A stretch of DNA of 64,000 nucleotides from Bacteroidales bacterium (GTDB lineage: Bacteria; Bacteroidota; Bacteroidia; Bacteroidales; VadinHA17): NCBI GenBank assembly GCA_017999895.1, contig JAGNKY010000011.1:19420-83419 (forward strand). The letters are read 5' to 3'. Position 1 is the stretch's first letter. Each line of letters starts with the position of its first letter. Under the pieces are notes generated by a model that was not told the origin of the DNA, did no database searches, and saw only the letters and a program-made list of their open reading frames with translations. A program made the position numbers and the translations under genes. Positions 9,635-18,664 of the stretch are shown here, piece after piece.

Positions 9635-11197
9635 CTATTTTGCATAATTAACTGCTCTTGTTTCTCTTATAACGGTTATTTTTATCTGGCCAGGGTATGT
9701 CATGTCCGATTGTATCTTACGTGCAATTTCCATTGAGAGTTTTTCAGCATCCTGGTCGGTGGTTTTGTCTGCACCAACGATAACGCGTAATTCGCGGCCT
9801 GCCTGTATTGCGTAAGTTTTCGTAACACCCGGATACTGAAGTGCCAGGTCTTCGAGTTCTTTAAGTCGTTTGATATATGATTCGACCACTTCTCGTCTTG
9901 CTCCAGGCCTTGCGCCTGATATAGCATCACAAACCTGGACTATTGGTGCAATAAGAGTTGTCATTTCTATTTCGTCGTGATGAGCGCCTATAGCGTTTAC
10001 TATTTCAGGTTTTTCCTTGTATTTCTCGGCAAGTCTCATTCCGAGAATTGCATGCGGCAGTTCCGGTTCATCGTCAGGCACTTTTCCAATATCGTGCAGT
10101 AAGCCGGCTCTTCTTGCAAGTTTTGGATTAAGGCCAAGTTCCGCAGCCATTATTGAACTCAGGTTGGCAACTTCCCGCGAATGCATAAGCAGGTTCTGAC
10201 CGTACGATGACCGGTATTTCATTTTACCAATAAGCCTTATAAGTTCGGGATGCAGCCCGTGAATTCCAAGGTCTATGGCTGTCCTTTTACCCACTTCAAG
10301 GATTTCATCTTCAACTTGTTTACGTGTTTTTTCAACAATTTCTTCGATTCTTGCCGGATGAATACGTCCGTCGGTTACAAGCTGATGTAGTGCAAGCCTT
10401 GCAATTTCGCGACGCACAGGGTCGAAACCTGACAGGACTATAGCTTCGGGTGTGTCGTCAACAATTATTTCCACTCCTGTTGCAGCTTCGAGCGCCCGTA
10501 TATTACGTCCTTCTCTTCCAATTATCCTGCCTTTCATTTCATCCGAATCGATATGAAACACCGTTACCGCATTTTCAATGGCCTGCTCAGTAGCAACCCT
10601 TTGTATAGTTTGAACAATAATACGTTTTGCTTCCTTATTGGCAGTCATCTTAGCCTCATCAATGATTTCGTTGATGTACGACATTGACTCTGCTTTTGCT
10701 TCCTCTTTAAGAGATTCGATGAGCTGATTTTTAGCTTCCGCTGCTGAAAGGCCAGAGATGAGTTCTAATTGTTCAACCTGCTGCCGGTGTAGTTTTTCAA
10801 GCTCTTCAGATTTTTTTTCAAGGAGCTCTATTTGTGTATTTAGATTGTCGCGTATTGCCTCTACCTCATTTTTCTTGCGTTGCACTTCTTCCATCTTCTG
10901 GCCAAGAGAGAGTTCTTTCTGCTTAATTCTGTTTTCAGCCTGTGCTATGCGATTGTTCTTTTCATTAATAACTTTCTCGTGTTCAGATTTTAATTGAAGA
11001 AAGCGTTCCTTGGCCTGAAGTATCTTTTCTTTCTTGATCACTTCGGCTTCAGCCTCAGCTTCGGAAATTATTCTTTCCTTCCTCTTTTTGAGGAGAGACT
11101 GCCATAACATATATGAAATGCCAAATCCTGCTACAAGAGCAATCGAGGCAATTATAATCGTTATACTGTTAAAACTATTTGATGCAATTAAATTCAT
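9635..11197 (-). CDS. rny: Ribonuclease Y
   Basis: 520 residues, the family length. One N-terminal membrane helix (about 12-32) is followed by a long charged coiled coil (about 35-190), a KH RNA-binding domain with [15 protein letters not shown] (about 225), and an HD phosphohydrolase domain with LLHDIGKV (about 370) and GAHHDEI. It is a membrane-anchored endoribonuclease that initiates mRNA decay. It lies directly downstream of the 6S-like RNA and zapA. Confidence 0.97.
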   Translation of the reverse strand: MNLIASNSFNSITIIIASIALVAGFGISYMLWQSLLKKRKERIISEAEAEAEVIKKEKILQAKERFLQLKSEHEKVINEKNNRIAQAENRIKQKELSLGQKMEEVQRKKNEVEAIRDNLNTQIELLEKKSEELEKLHRQQVEQLELISGLSAAEAKNQLIESLKEEAKAESMSYINEIIDEAKMTANKEAKRIIVQTIQRVATEQAIENAVTVFHIDSDEMKGRIIGREGRNIRALEAATGVEIIVDDTPEAIVLSGFDPVRREIARLALHQLVTDGRIHPARIEEIVEKTRKQVEDEILEVGKRTAIDLGIHGLHPELIRLIGKMKYRSSYGQNLLMHSREVANLSSIMAAELGLNPKLARRAGLLHDIGKVPDDEPELPHAILGMRLAEKYKEKPEIVNAIGAHHDEIEMTTLIAPIVQVCDAISGARPGARREVVESYIKRLKELEDLALQYPGVTKTYAIQAGRELRVIVGADKTTDQDAEKLSMEIARKIQSDMTYPGQIKITVIRETRAVNYAK

Positions 11198-11238
11198 TTC
11201 TTTTTACATATTAATTATTGTTACAACACAAATAAAAA

Positions 11239-11433
11239 CCCGCAAAGTTTCTTAAGATTGAATAAAACCCCATTACTTCATGGCTGAGGTTGCCAATTTA
11301 TCTCAGACTTCCACTGTTCCGCCGCAAGGCGGAATCCCGTTGATACGGAATGAGGCCTGTCTTTAATAAACTGAGCTTTACCTCAAAGTTTTAGAATGTT
11401 GAGTTTCATCACCTTACTAAGAAACTATGCGGG
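11239..11433 (-). ncRNA. ssrS: 6S RNA-like transcript
   Basis: On the minus strand CCCGCATAGTTTCTTA (from 11433) pairs with TAAGAAACTTTGCGGG (ending at 11239), a 16-position closing stem with one T-T mismatch. The 195-nt product folds back through a long loosely paired middle to an apical GC-rich hairpin (TTCCGCC/GGCGGAA, about 11317-11335). A long closing stem, central bubble and apical stem-loop are the 6S architecture, which mimics an open promoter and binds RNA polymerase. A T-tract follows at 11238-11230. The position next to zapA agrees with 6S loci elsewhere. Family assignment is from structure, not a covariance search. Confidence 0.75.
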
Positions 11434-11452
11434 CACTTAGTTTTTGTCTATT

Positions 11453-11761
11453 TTAAAGAACGTCATCACTCTTTTTCCCGAGAACTGAATCAATCTTACC
11501 TGTCAGTTCACTCAGGGCAGCGGGGAGATAATCATTACTTAATTTTTCCTCTTCGTCTATCAGCTTTATCACAAATTGCAGGGCGGTCATCGCTAAAAAA
11601 TCCTGTATGTCTTTATCAGAATACTTTTGTTTATACAACAGGACTTTTTCATTAATCATTTTTGCCGCCCGCCTGATTTTCTCCTCATCTTCCCTTTCTA
11701 CTTTTAATGGATAATATCTGTCGGCCACATTAACCCTGATATACAGCTTTTCATCATCCAT
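11453..11761 (-). CDS. zapA: Cell division protein ZapA
   Basis: 102 residues, typical length. The N-terminus LYIRVNVADRYYPLKVEREDEEKIRRAAKMINEK is the ZapA fold, followed by a helical region (DFLAMTALQFVIKLI) that forms the dimeric coiled coil. ZapA bundles FtsZ protofilaments at the division ring. It follows a small coiled-coil gene by 9 bp and precedes the 6S-like RNA and rny on the same strand. Confidence 0.85.
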   Translation of the reverse strand: MDDEKLYIRVNVADRYYPLKVEREDEEKIRRAAKMINEKVLLYKQKYSDKDIQDFLAMTALQFVIKLIDEEEKLSNDYLPAALSELTGKIDSVLGKKSDDVL

Positions 11762-11770
11762 TACTATATT

Positions 11771-12064
11771 TTATCTTTCTAAAAGAGCAATACATTTGTC
11801 AATTTCCCGCACTAGTTCCGTTATCTTCTTCTTTGCTTCCTGCCTCATTTCTCCTTCACCAAGCAAAACTCCTGTCAGTTTCAACCTTTCGTATTTTTTT
11901 TCAAGTTCTTTTATTTCAACTTCATGCTCCTGAAGTAATCTTTCATATTCTTTATTCAGGGTTTTAAGTTTTTTGTTTTCTTGTTCAAGGTTAATATAAC
12001 GTTGAATTAGTTCATTTATTCTACTGTTAAGATTTTTCAACTCTTCATAACCCTGAACAGACAT
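11771..12064 (-). CDS. Small coiled-coil protein upstream of zapA
   Basis: 97 residues, almost entirely heptad-patterned charged helix (LNSRINELIQRYINLEQENK onward), with a short non-helical break around LTGVLLGEGEMRQ. No signal peptide or membrane helix. It is the first gene of the zapA transcript, 9 bp away, and resembles the ZapB-like coiled-coil proteins often found in this position in Bacteroidota. A role in division is inferred from neighbourhood and shape only. Confidence 0.7.
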   Translation of the reverse strand: MSVQGYEELKNLNSRINELIQRYINLEQENKKLKTLNKEYERLLQEHEVEIKELEKKYERLKLTGVLLGEGEMRQEAKKKITELVREIDKCIALLER

Positions 12065-12080
12065 ACAAAAAACTTTGTTA

Positions 12081-12112
12081 CAAAATTACTATTTTTTAAT
12101 GACATTTTCAAA
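12081..12112 (-). promoter_or_regulatory. Bacteroidota-type promoter for the zapA block
   Basis: On the minus strand TTTG (12112-12109), 20 nt, then TAATTTTG (12088-12081): a full match to TTTG-N19/20-TAnnTTTG. The expected transcript start is about 10 nt before the ATG at 12064, giving a short leader. Confidence 0.7.
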
Positions 12113-12124
12113 ATATTAACATAA

Positions 12125-12132
12125 TAAGTTTG
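12125..12132 (+). promoter_or_regulatory. -7 element (TAAGTTTG) upstream of the M23 peptidase gene
   Basis: TAAGTTTG fits TAnnTTTG and faces the peptidase gene; no clear TTTG lies at the usual distance upstream. It is divergent from the zapA-block promoter at 12081-12112. Confidence 0.45.
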
Positions 12133-12183
12133 CAAAAGTTCAAATAAAAAATAGTTTTGCAAGCTTTAAAAATTAATAAACCG

Positions 12184-13941
12184 GTGAAAAAAATATCTAT
12201 TCTTTTAATTGTTTTATTGTGCGCAACAGGTAGCGAATTTATAATTGGGCAGGAAATATTCGGTCCTCCTGTTAATATTCCTCTTTTTCTTTCGTCGGGT
12301 TTTGCTGAATTGAGGCCGGATCATTTTCATTCAGGAATAGATATTAAAACTCAAGGTGTTACAGGTAAAAATGTTCTTGCCAGTGCTGATGGATATGTAT
12401 ACCTTATTTCTGTTTCACCTTCAGGGTTTGGGAAATCAATATATCTACGACATCCTTCCGGATTTTCGACAGTATATGCGCATCTTGAATCATTTTCTCC
12501 GGAAATAGAAGATTACGTCAAAAGGCATCAGTATAATAGAAAAAGTTATTCTATAACCATTTATCCTCCGAAAGAAAGGTTTCAATTCAAAAAAGGCGAT
12601 TTAATTGGATTCTCAGGAAATACTGGTAGTTCATCAGGCCCTCATCTGCATTTTGAGATAAGAAAAACTGCCGGTGAAAAACCTGTCAATCCTTTACAAT
12701 TCGGATTCAAAATCGAAGACAACCTTAAACCAAGAATCGAAAGGCTTGTTGTTTATCCGGCAAACAAATCTTCTCTAATAAACGGCCATAACAAAAAAAT
12801 TTTCATCAATGCTTCAGGAAGAAACGGAAATTACAAACTGGTCGAAAACGATGAGTTAACAATAAGCGGTACTGCAGGATTCGGAATAATTTGCAGGGAT
12901 TTTATGAATAACACGCCCAACAGATTCGATATAACTTCAATCGAGCTCTTCATTGATTCTATTCCATGGTTCCGTTATGACATGAGTGAATTCAGTTTCG
13001 ACCAGACAAGGTATATCAATGCTCATATTGATTATGAAGCTCTTATGAAAAATAATACCTGGATTCACAGAGTATTTGTTCTCCCAAATGACAAGCTGGA
13101 CAGATATAGCGGTTATATGAATAACGGACTTTACGACTTTGATACAGAAAGCATCCATAACATTATGATAGTAGTTAAAGACGGAAGCGGCAACACCTCA
13201 ACATTAAGCTTCAAAGTAAAATCTGCTTCACCACCAATTGATGCTCGGATTAATGAAATCGCTCTTACAGATACTGCAGGTCAGATTAATAATGAAAAAG
13301 ATAAAATTATTACTCCGATGCCATTCTGGAAAAACAATTTGTTCGAATCGGATAGCATTAAAATTACTATACCTGAAGGAGCTTTATATGACTCGCTTTA
13401 TTTCAGATATACGAAAGAAAGAGGTAATAACCTTCTCTATTCGTCCATTCACAAGGTTCACGACAGGTTTACACCATTACATAAAGCTATCACTATCTCA
13501 ATTATGCCCGATTCCGTGCCAAAAGCAGGTGCATCGAAGCTCGTAGTTGTTAATGTAGATGATAACGGACGAATAAAGAGTGCCGGAGGAAAATACTCCG
13601 GAGGATTTATCACAGCCTCTGTTCTGAATTTCGGTAGTTATGCCGTAGCTGCCGATACCACGCCTCCTTTAATTATTCCGAACGGATTGACTCAAAATGC
13701 TAACCTGTCGGCCCTGAAAGAAATAAGAATTAAGATTACCGACAATCTTTCAGGAATAAAAAATTATACGGGTCTTATAGATGGAAAATGGGCACTATTC
13801 GAATATGACGCCAAAAACGACCTTATTTTCTACAAATTCGACAGCGACAGAATCACAAAGAATACAAATCACACTCTTGAACTTACTGTTACAGACAACA
13901 GAGATAATATTGCTGTTCTACGGAGAGACTTTTTCTGGTAA
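12184..13941 (+). CDS. Secreted M23-family metallopeptidase
   Basis: The frame can begin at a TTG (12157), but the GTG at 12184 gives a standard signal peptide (VKKISILLIVLLCATG) and is preferred. The LytM/M23 zinc motifs HFHSGIDIK (about residue 55) and GPHLHFEIR (about 155) are intact. M23 enzymes cut peptidoglycan cross-bridges or stems. About 400 residues follow the catalytic domain, with beta-rich repeats and an Ig-like end, a longer tail than in minimal LytM proteins; this tail may position the enzyme at the envelope. Monocistronic between divergent and convergent neighbours. Confidence 0.88.
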   Translation: MKKISILLIVLLCATGSEFIIGQEIFGPPVNIPLFLSSGFAELRPDHFHSGIDIKTQGVTGKNVLASADGYVYLISVSPSGFGKSIYLRHPSGFSTVYAHLESFSPEIEDYVKRHQYNRKSYSITIYPPKERFQFKKGDLIGFSGNTGSSSGPHLHFEIRKTAGEKPVNPLQFGFKIEDNLKPRIERLVVYPANKSSLINGHNKKIFINASGRNGNYKLVENDELTISGTAGFGIICRDFMNNTPNRFDITSIELFIDSIPWFRYDMSEFSFDQTRYINAHIDYEALMKNNTWIHRVFVLPNDKLDRYSGYMNNGLYDFDTESIHNIMIVVKDGSGNTSTLSFKVKSASPPIDARINEIALTDTAGQINNEKDKIITPMPFWKNNLFESDSIKITIPEGALYDSLYFRYTKERGNNLLYSSIHKVHDRFTPLHKAITISIMPDSVPKAGASKLVVVNVDDNGRIKSAGGKYSGGFITASVLNFGSYAVAADTTPPLIIPNGLTQNANLSALKEIRIKITDNLSGIKNYTGLIDGKWALFEYDAKNDLIFYKFDSDRITKNTNHTLELTVTDNRDNIAVLRRDFFW

Positions 13942-13987
13942 AAGAAAAATACTGTCAGAGTGTTAAAATTTATTAGTGTTGAAAATT

Positions 13988-14887
13988 TTAATAAAGTGAA
14001 TGAGGATATATTCCCTGTTCAACCATTTTAAGTATATTTTCAACAACATAAGGTTTGTCCTCACGATAAGTAACACCAAACCATTGTTCATTACTCATCA
14101 GGACTTGTATTTTTATCTGGCCGCTTTTTACAAACCGGTCAATCGAAGTAGGTATATCAAGCTCTGCTTTTGGATCCATGCCATGCTTGCTAATAAAATT
14201 TCTGAACTCTTCCGCCAGGAATTTATAGCATGTAGGCTTAAAACCCCAGAGATTCATTGAAACAATTTCGTCACCTGTAAAATATATTTTATCGCACTCT
14301 TTTCCCGGTGCCACAGCTCCGTTTGTCGTTTTTTCTATCTGACGCATTTCGACAATATTTAAAAGCCGGCCGGTACTATCAACACTACATATTCCTCTGT
14401 TTACATGTCCATGATCGGACAATGTATTTCCCAACCTGAAACCTATAATACAATAACAATAAGGATCTTTATTGTTTACGAGAAAATCATAAAGTATTTT
14501 GAAAGATTCGGGGCCATAGAAATCATCGGAGTTAATCACTCCGAAAGGTTCCTTGATTATTGGTTCTGTTACAAGAATTGCATGGCTGGTACCCCATGGT
14601 TTCTTTCTATCGGGCGATACTACGACTCCTTCCGGGAGGTCGTCCAGATCCTGAAAAACATAATCAACGTCAATTTTATCTTTAAGTCTTTCCACAAAAC
14701 GTTCTCTTATCTGCTTCTCAATATCCCTGCGGATAACAAAAACTATCTTACCGAATCCAGCTCTTATCGCATCGTAAATCGAGTAGTCAATTATTGTTTC
14801 GCCTGATGGACCGACTACATCGAGTTGTTTATCGCCTCCGTAACGTGTTCCCATTCCTGCTGCAAGAACTAATAATGTAGGTTTCAT
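13988..14887 (-). CDS. Sugar-nucleotidyltransferase family protein
   Basis: 299 residues. The N-terminus VLAAGMGTRYGGDKQLDVVGPSGE is the NTP-binding loop of the RmlA/GalU-like family, and GVINSDDFYGPESF carries the metal-binding Asp. These enzymes join a sugar 1-phosphate to an NTP to give an NDP-sugar. Substrate unknown. A sugar 1-kinase of the NahK type at 23055 could supply a sugar 1-phosphate; that link is my inference from family co-occurrence. Convergent with the M23 gene. Confidence 0.82.
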   Translation of the reverse strand: MKPTLLVLAAGMGTRYGGDKQLDVVGPSGETIIDYSIYDAIRAGFGKIVFVIRRDIEKQIRERFVERLKDKIDVDYVFQDLDDLPEGVVVSPDRKKPWGTSHAILVTEPIIKEPFGVINSDDFYGPESFKILYDFLVNNKDPYCYCIIGFRLGNTLSDHGHVNRGICSVDSTGRLLNIVEMRQIEKTTNGAVAPGKECDKIYFTGDEIVSMNLWGFKPTCYKFLAEEFRNFISKHGMDPKAELDIPTSIDRFVKSGQIKIQVLMSNEQWFGVTYREDKPYVVENILKMVEQGIYPHSLY

Positions 14888-15100
14888 AGTATAAAAAATT
14901 TATTTTACATACATGATTTAATTACTATTTTATTGAATATCTATCTATTATAATACATATTCAATTAAATAAACTGCTTTATAAATATATAATGTAATTT
15001 AATATACAATAATAATGAAAAAAAAATATGCTGGCCATTTAAGTTAATTTTAATTTGACCTATTAAGAGGAGAAATTAAAAGATTTTTAAATCGGGAATA

Positions 15101-15129
15101 TTGTAATTTAATTTTAATTAATAAATTTG
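15101..15129 (+). promoter_or_regulatory. Promoter of rplS
   Basis: ATTG (TTG at 15101-15103), 18 nt, then TAAATTTG at 15122-15129, close to the Bacteroidota consensus. The start codon follows 35 nt later. The AT-rich DNA between 14888 and 15100 also holds an inverted pair ATTGAATAT/ATATTCAAT (14932-14965) of unknown role. Confidence 0.6.
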
Positions 15130-15164
15130 CGCACCGTTTTACTATGAATTAAATACTCTGAGCA

Positions 15165-15512
15165 ATGGATTTAATGAAAGTTGTTGATGAGAAACTCTCG
15201 ATTGAGAATAAGCATCCCGAGTTTTCTGCTGGTGATACAATCACTGTTCATTATAAAATAATTGAAGGCAATAAAGAAAGGGTTCAGCAATTCCGCGGTG
15301 TTGTAATTCAGAAAAAGGGTCATAATCACACTGCAACTTTCACTGTAAGAAAAATGTCTGGTAATGTAGGTGTAGAGAGGATATTCCCTCTTGCCTCTCC
15401 TTTTATTGAAAAAATTGAAGTTAATAAACGTGGTAAGGTAAGAAGAGCCAGAATATTTTATTTCCGGAACCTTAAAGGCAAAAAAGCACGCATTAAAGAG
15501 AAAAAGGTATAG
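15165..15512 (+). CDS. rplS: 50S ribosomal protein L19
   Basis: 115 residues, normal length. Family segments FSAGDTITVHYKI, RVQQFRGVVIQKKG, TFTVRKMSGNVGVERIFPL and the basic end KVRRARIFYFRNLKGKKARI are all present. L19 sits at the 30S-50S interface. It stands alone here rather than with rpsP-rimM-trmD. Confidence 0.97.
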   Translation: MDLMKVVDEKLSIENKHPEFSAGDTITVHYKIIEGNKERVQQFRGVVIQKKGHNHTATFTVRKMSGNVGVERIFPLASPFIEKIEVNKRGKVRRARIFYFRNLKGKKARIKEKKV

Positions 15513-15534
15513 TTTGATTATAGATTTTTTTCTG

Positions 15535-18399
15535 TTATTTTTTGTTTATCATTTCCTCTTTCTTAGCTTTTGCTTCCTCGAGTAGTTTGATTGCTTGTTT
15601 ATCGGCTTCCTGACGTAGGCGATCCCCTTCTTTTTCTGCTTCTTTAATAAGAGCATCTGCTGCTTTTTGGGCTGCGGCGCGTGCAACAGCACCCTTCGTT
15701 TCTGCAGCTTTAATCATATCGGCTGCTTTAGCTTCAGCTTCCTCTTTAAGCTTTATTGCTGCCTTATCTGCTTCATCTCTAAGCTGCCGGCCTTTCTCCT
15801 CCGCCTCCTTAATAAGCTTGTTGCCCATTTCTTCGGCTTCCTGGGAAAGTTTTTCCTTTCCTTTATCAACTGCATTATCAATTGTCTGTTTTACAGTTTC
15901 TTTAGCAGTTTCTTTTATAGTACCTGTTTTACCTTCGGCACCGGAACCGAAATCAGGCGTCACTTCTGGTTTATCAACTGTTCCACGTATTCTTACATTT
16001 ACTTTAATAACATCGGCAGGCTTGAAAACAACCCCAAAAGAGGATGCCTGTGCCGAAAGATTATTAATAAGATTATTCACCGAACTACCGAGTTCAGAGC
16101 TCGGAATTTCAGTCTTTACCAGGTAATTTAGTGTCTGATCGAGTCCATGATCCCCTGAAATATTCATTTTAATATTTCCCATTTTAATATCGAATGGGCT
16201 AATATATACTCTTCCGTCCCTGATATTAAAGCTTATATTAAGGTCTTTAAAAGTATTTGAATACTTATCTCCCAGATTCAATAGCTCTTTTAATTTATCG
16301 AATGCTGCTGCTTCAATTACCCTGACTTCTTTCGACTGAAGTTTGCCATACCCATTAATAGTCTGTATTACAGGCATCATGTTACTTCCAAGAAGGCTTT
16401 CATATTTCAACTGGATGCTTACTCTTCCTTCAAGACCTTTTGCCACCTGCGCTAATTTTTGCATAGCTACAAAAGTGTTGAACGATTCTTTAATATCAAC
16501 ATTTTCAATTTCAAAATCAGCTTTTAAGGTTGGTTTCAGTGTATCACGAGTATCGTAATCGGCATTCATTCTTATCGAACCTCCAAGCATTTCCATGCCT
16601 GTTTCACGTAGTGATAATATACCGTCGCGAATTATAACATGACCTTTGAAATTTTTTGCGTCGATTTTATCATAAATCAGGTTATTAATTATTGCATTAA
16701 AATCAAAGTCTATATTTTTTGGGACAACAATTAAAGCAAGGGCTGTAGTATCTTCAACTACAGCCGTAGTATCGGCCGGTAATGAACTTAGAATTGAAGA
16801 AATATCTATTTTTTTTGATGAAAGTGTAAGTTTCCCTTTTATAGTTTCATTCCGGAAGAGATATGGAAGGTAATTTTCAATATTCCCGTTTAAAAATAAA
16901 TCGCTTGTTCCGGCAACAAGAATATCGACTTTTTCCATAGAGGTATATGCAGGAGAAAAGCGGAACATAGCTTCATTGATGTTAATCTGGGGGATTCCGG
17001 TCATTGATACAAACATTTTTTGGATTCCAAGAGTACCATTGGCTGTGAAGCTTTCGTATTGTTTTTTCTCAATCATGGAAAGTCGTCCACCTATATTCAA
17101 TGCCGTTTCAATTAAACCTGAAAGTTTCAGGTCCTGGAGAGGCAAGGCTTTTGAAAGGGCATCAAGACTGATTTTTCCGTTAACTGTCCCCTTGAAATCA
17201 GGGTCGCTTATGGGTGTTTTCAGGAAAAAAGTCATATCGAACGGGTTACCTGCCAGTTCGAAGTGGAAATTATTAAGATTTACGGTAGTCAGGTCAAGAT
17301 TTTTACCGTTGACAAGTGCATCGATATTAATATTTATTGCACTTATTTTCTCAGGAAGAGCAGGATAACTTAGGACACCGTCATTTATTTTCAGATTCAG
17401 GCTTATATCCGGTAGTGTACTATCGGCGTCGGAGTATATACCTTTTGCGGAGCCTGAAAGAGCAAAACTGCCTGTTGCCCTAAGGTCCTCATAACCTGTC
17501 ATATACACTGCCGGAATGAGGGAAAGAAGCGTCTTGAACGAAGTTCGATTTGTTGCAAAAGTAACATCTGTCAAAATATCCTTTCCTGGCATAGCAACTG
17601 TGCCGGCAAAATTCAGTTGAAAATCATTTATAGCAAAAGAATTTTCTTTAAATGTAAATTTCATGCTATCGAGATTGGCAAGTAAATTAATCTTTGTATC
17701 AATAACAGCTTTGTTCAGGTATTTCACCCCGTCCAGATTCAGAGTTGTTTCAGCTATATGCAGGGACATTTTGATGTCAGTCTCGCTTAAGCTCATGTTA
17801 CCTGTAAGAATGTAATTCAAATCGTTCAGAATAGCAGCTAATTTCAGGTTTTCATCAGTGTATTTTATATTACTGTTTCTTATTTCAAGCTTCCTTAACA
17901 GGATTTTTATATTACTTGTTCCAGCTTCTTCCTGTGGTTGTGCCTGTGGCTGCGGTTTAGGGGTTTCAACTATTTCTGTTGTATCTGCAGAAGGTTTTAT
18001 TATATTCCAATTGACGCTCCCATCTTTTAAAGATATTGCATTTACAATTGCTTTATCGAGAACAACCGATTTGATTTCGTATCCTGATTTACTAAAAAGA
18101 CTTGGAAGATTGAATACAAGTCGCAATGAGCTGAATCCGGCAAGAGTATCACCTTCGAACTTATCAATTCCGGAAACATATACATCTTTAAGCGAAAAAG
18201 TAAGGTTTGGGAAATTGCTAAAGAATCCGAGACTGTAATCGGCAAATGCTACTTTCGCATTAATCGACTCATTTATAATGGATTCCACTCCTGTTTTAAT
18301 TTTATCCTTAAAAAGCACAGGTATTGTAAAAAGAAGAATAAGAATGAGGAGAATCAGTCCTGAAACAATTTTAAGCAGAAGTTTTGCCGTCTTTTTCAT
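15535..18399 (-). CDS. AsmA-like envelope protein with long helical C-terminal tail
   Basis: 954 residues. One N-terminal membrane helix (about 9-28, LLKIVSGLILLILILLFTIP) is followed by a large beta-rich AsmA-type region to about residue 830. Related AsmA/TamB proteins form bridge-like or periplasmic structures linked to outer-membrane lipid and protein homeostasis. The last 115 or so residues are an unusual Ala/Glu/Lys-rich helix with repeated motifs (KEAEEKGRQL, KLKEEAEAKA, EKEGDRLRQEADKQA). A Pro/Gln linker (PKPQPQAQPQ) lies near residue 150. Convergent with rplS with only 22 bp between them. Confidence 0.8.
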   Translation of the reverse strand: MKKTAKLLLKIVSGLILLILILLFTIPVLFKDKIKTGVESIINESINAKVAFADYSLGFFSNFPNLTFSLKDVYVSGIDKFEGDTLAGFSSLRLVFNLPSLFSKSGYEIKSVVLDKAIVNAISLKDGSVNWNIIKPSADTTEIVETPKPQPQAQPQEEAGTSNIKILLRKLEIRNSNIKYTDENLKLAAILNDLNYILTGNMSLSETDIKMSLHIAETTLNLDGVKYLNKAVIDTKINLLANLDSMKFTFKENSFAINDFQLNFAGTVAMPGKDILTDVTFATNRTSFKTLLSLIPAVYMTGYEDLRATGSFALSGSAKGIYSDADSTLPDISLNLKINDGVLSYPALPEKISAININIDALVNGKNLDLTTVNLNNFHFELAGNPFDMTFFLKTPISDPDFKGTVNGKISLDALSKALPLQDLKLSGLIETALNIGGRLSMIEKKQYESFTANGTLGIQKMFVSMTGIPQININEAMFRFSPAYTSMEKVDILVAGTSDLFLNGNIENYLPYLFRNETIKGKLTLSSKKIDISSILSSLPADTTAVVEDTTALALIVVPKNIDFDFNAIINNLIYDKIDAKNFKGHVIIRDGILSLRETGMEMLGGSIRMNADYDTRDTLKPTLKADFEIENVDIKESFNTFVAMQKLAQVAKGLEGRVSIQLKYESLLGSNMMPVIQTINGYGKLQSKEVRVIEAAAFDKLKELLNLGDKYSNTFKDLNISFNIRDGRVYISPFDIKMGNIKMNISGDHGLDQTLNYLVKTEIPSSELGSSVNNLINNLSAQASSFGVVFKPADVIKVNVRIRGTVDKPEVTPDFGSGAEGKTGTIKETAKETVKQTIDNAVDKGKEKLSQEAEEMGNKLIKEAEEKGRQLRDEADKAAIKLKEEAEAKAADMIKAAETKGAVARAAAQKAADALIKEAEKEGDRLRQEADKQAIKLLEEAKAKKEEMINKK

Positions 18400-18502
18400 G
18401 GAAATTACTTTAAAAAGTTTATAATTAAAATCTTATATCTTAAAATAATTGGCCTTATTTCACTACTAAAATAAGCCAATATTAACAAAAATAAAAATTT
18501 GT

Positions 18503-18510
18503 TATATTTG
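18503..18510 (+). promoter_or_regulatory. -7 element of the tRNA-Arg gene
   Basis: TATATTTG matches TAnnTTTG and ends 17 nt before the tRNA. The upstream DNA (18447-18480) holds an imperfect hairpin attgg-c-cttattt/aaataagccaat facing both this tRNA and the AsmA gene. Confidence 0.5.
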
Positions 18511-18527
18511 CTTTCCTAAAATAAAAT

Positions 18528-18601
18528 GGTCCCGTAGCTTAATTGAATAGAGCATCTGACTACGGATCAGAAGGTTGGGGGTTTGAGTCCCTCCGGGATC
18601 A
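18528..18601 (+). tRNA. tRNA-Arg (anticodon ACG)
   Basis: A complete cloverleaf: acceptor GGTCCCG/CGGGATC, anticodon stem TCTGA/TCAGA around loop CTACGGA giving anticodon ACG, and T-arm GGGGG/CCCTC with loop TTTGAGT. The 3' CCA is not encoded. It is the only tRNA seen in the window. Confidence 0.93.
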
Positions 18602-18603
18602 CG

Positions 18604-18628
18604 GAAAAGCAGCCATCTGGCTGCTTTT
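18604..18628 (+). terminator. Terminator after tRNA-Arg
   Basis: AAAGCAGCCA/TGGCTGCTTT stem with a 2-4 nt loop and a closing T-run, immediately after the tRNA; near symmetry could also help stop the minus-strand MFS transcript ending at 18665. Confidence 0.75.
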
Positions 18629-18664
18629 AAAGTATATAGGATAAAGAAAATGTAATGGATAAAA

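Noticed and set aside
12157..12183. TTG start for the M23 peptidase nine codons upstream
   Set aside because: The GTG at 12184 begins a standard signal peptide; the extra residues would break the usual leader.
13941..13990. Terminator between the M23 gene and the nucleotidyltransferase gene
   Set aside because: The ttaaaattt/aaattttaa arms are AT-only with a long loop, too weak to call.
14932..14965. Inverted repeat ATTGAATAT/ATATTCAAT as an operator or terminator
   Set aside because: AT-only arms with a 16-nt loop in very AT-rich DNA are expected by chance.
15667..16131. Plus-strand ORF of 154 codons opposite the AsmA-like tail
   Set aside because: It is a frame shadow made by the Ala/Glu/Lys-rich codons of the tail; Cys- and Phe-rich composition is not protein-like.
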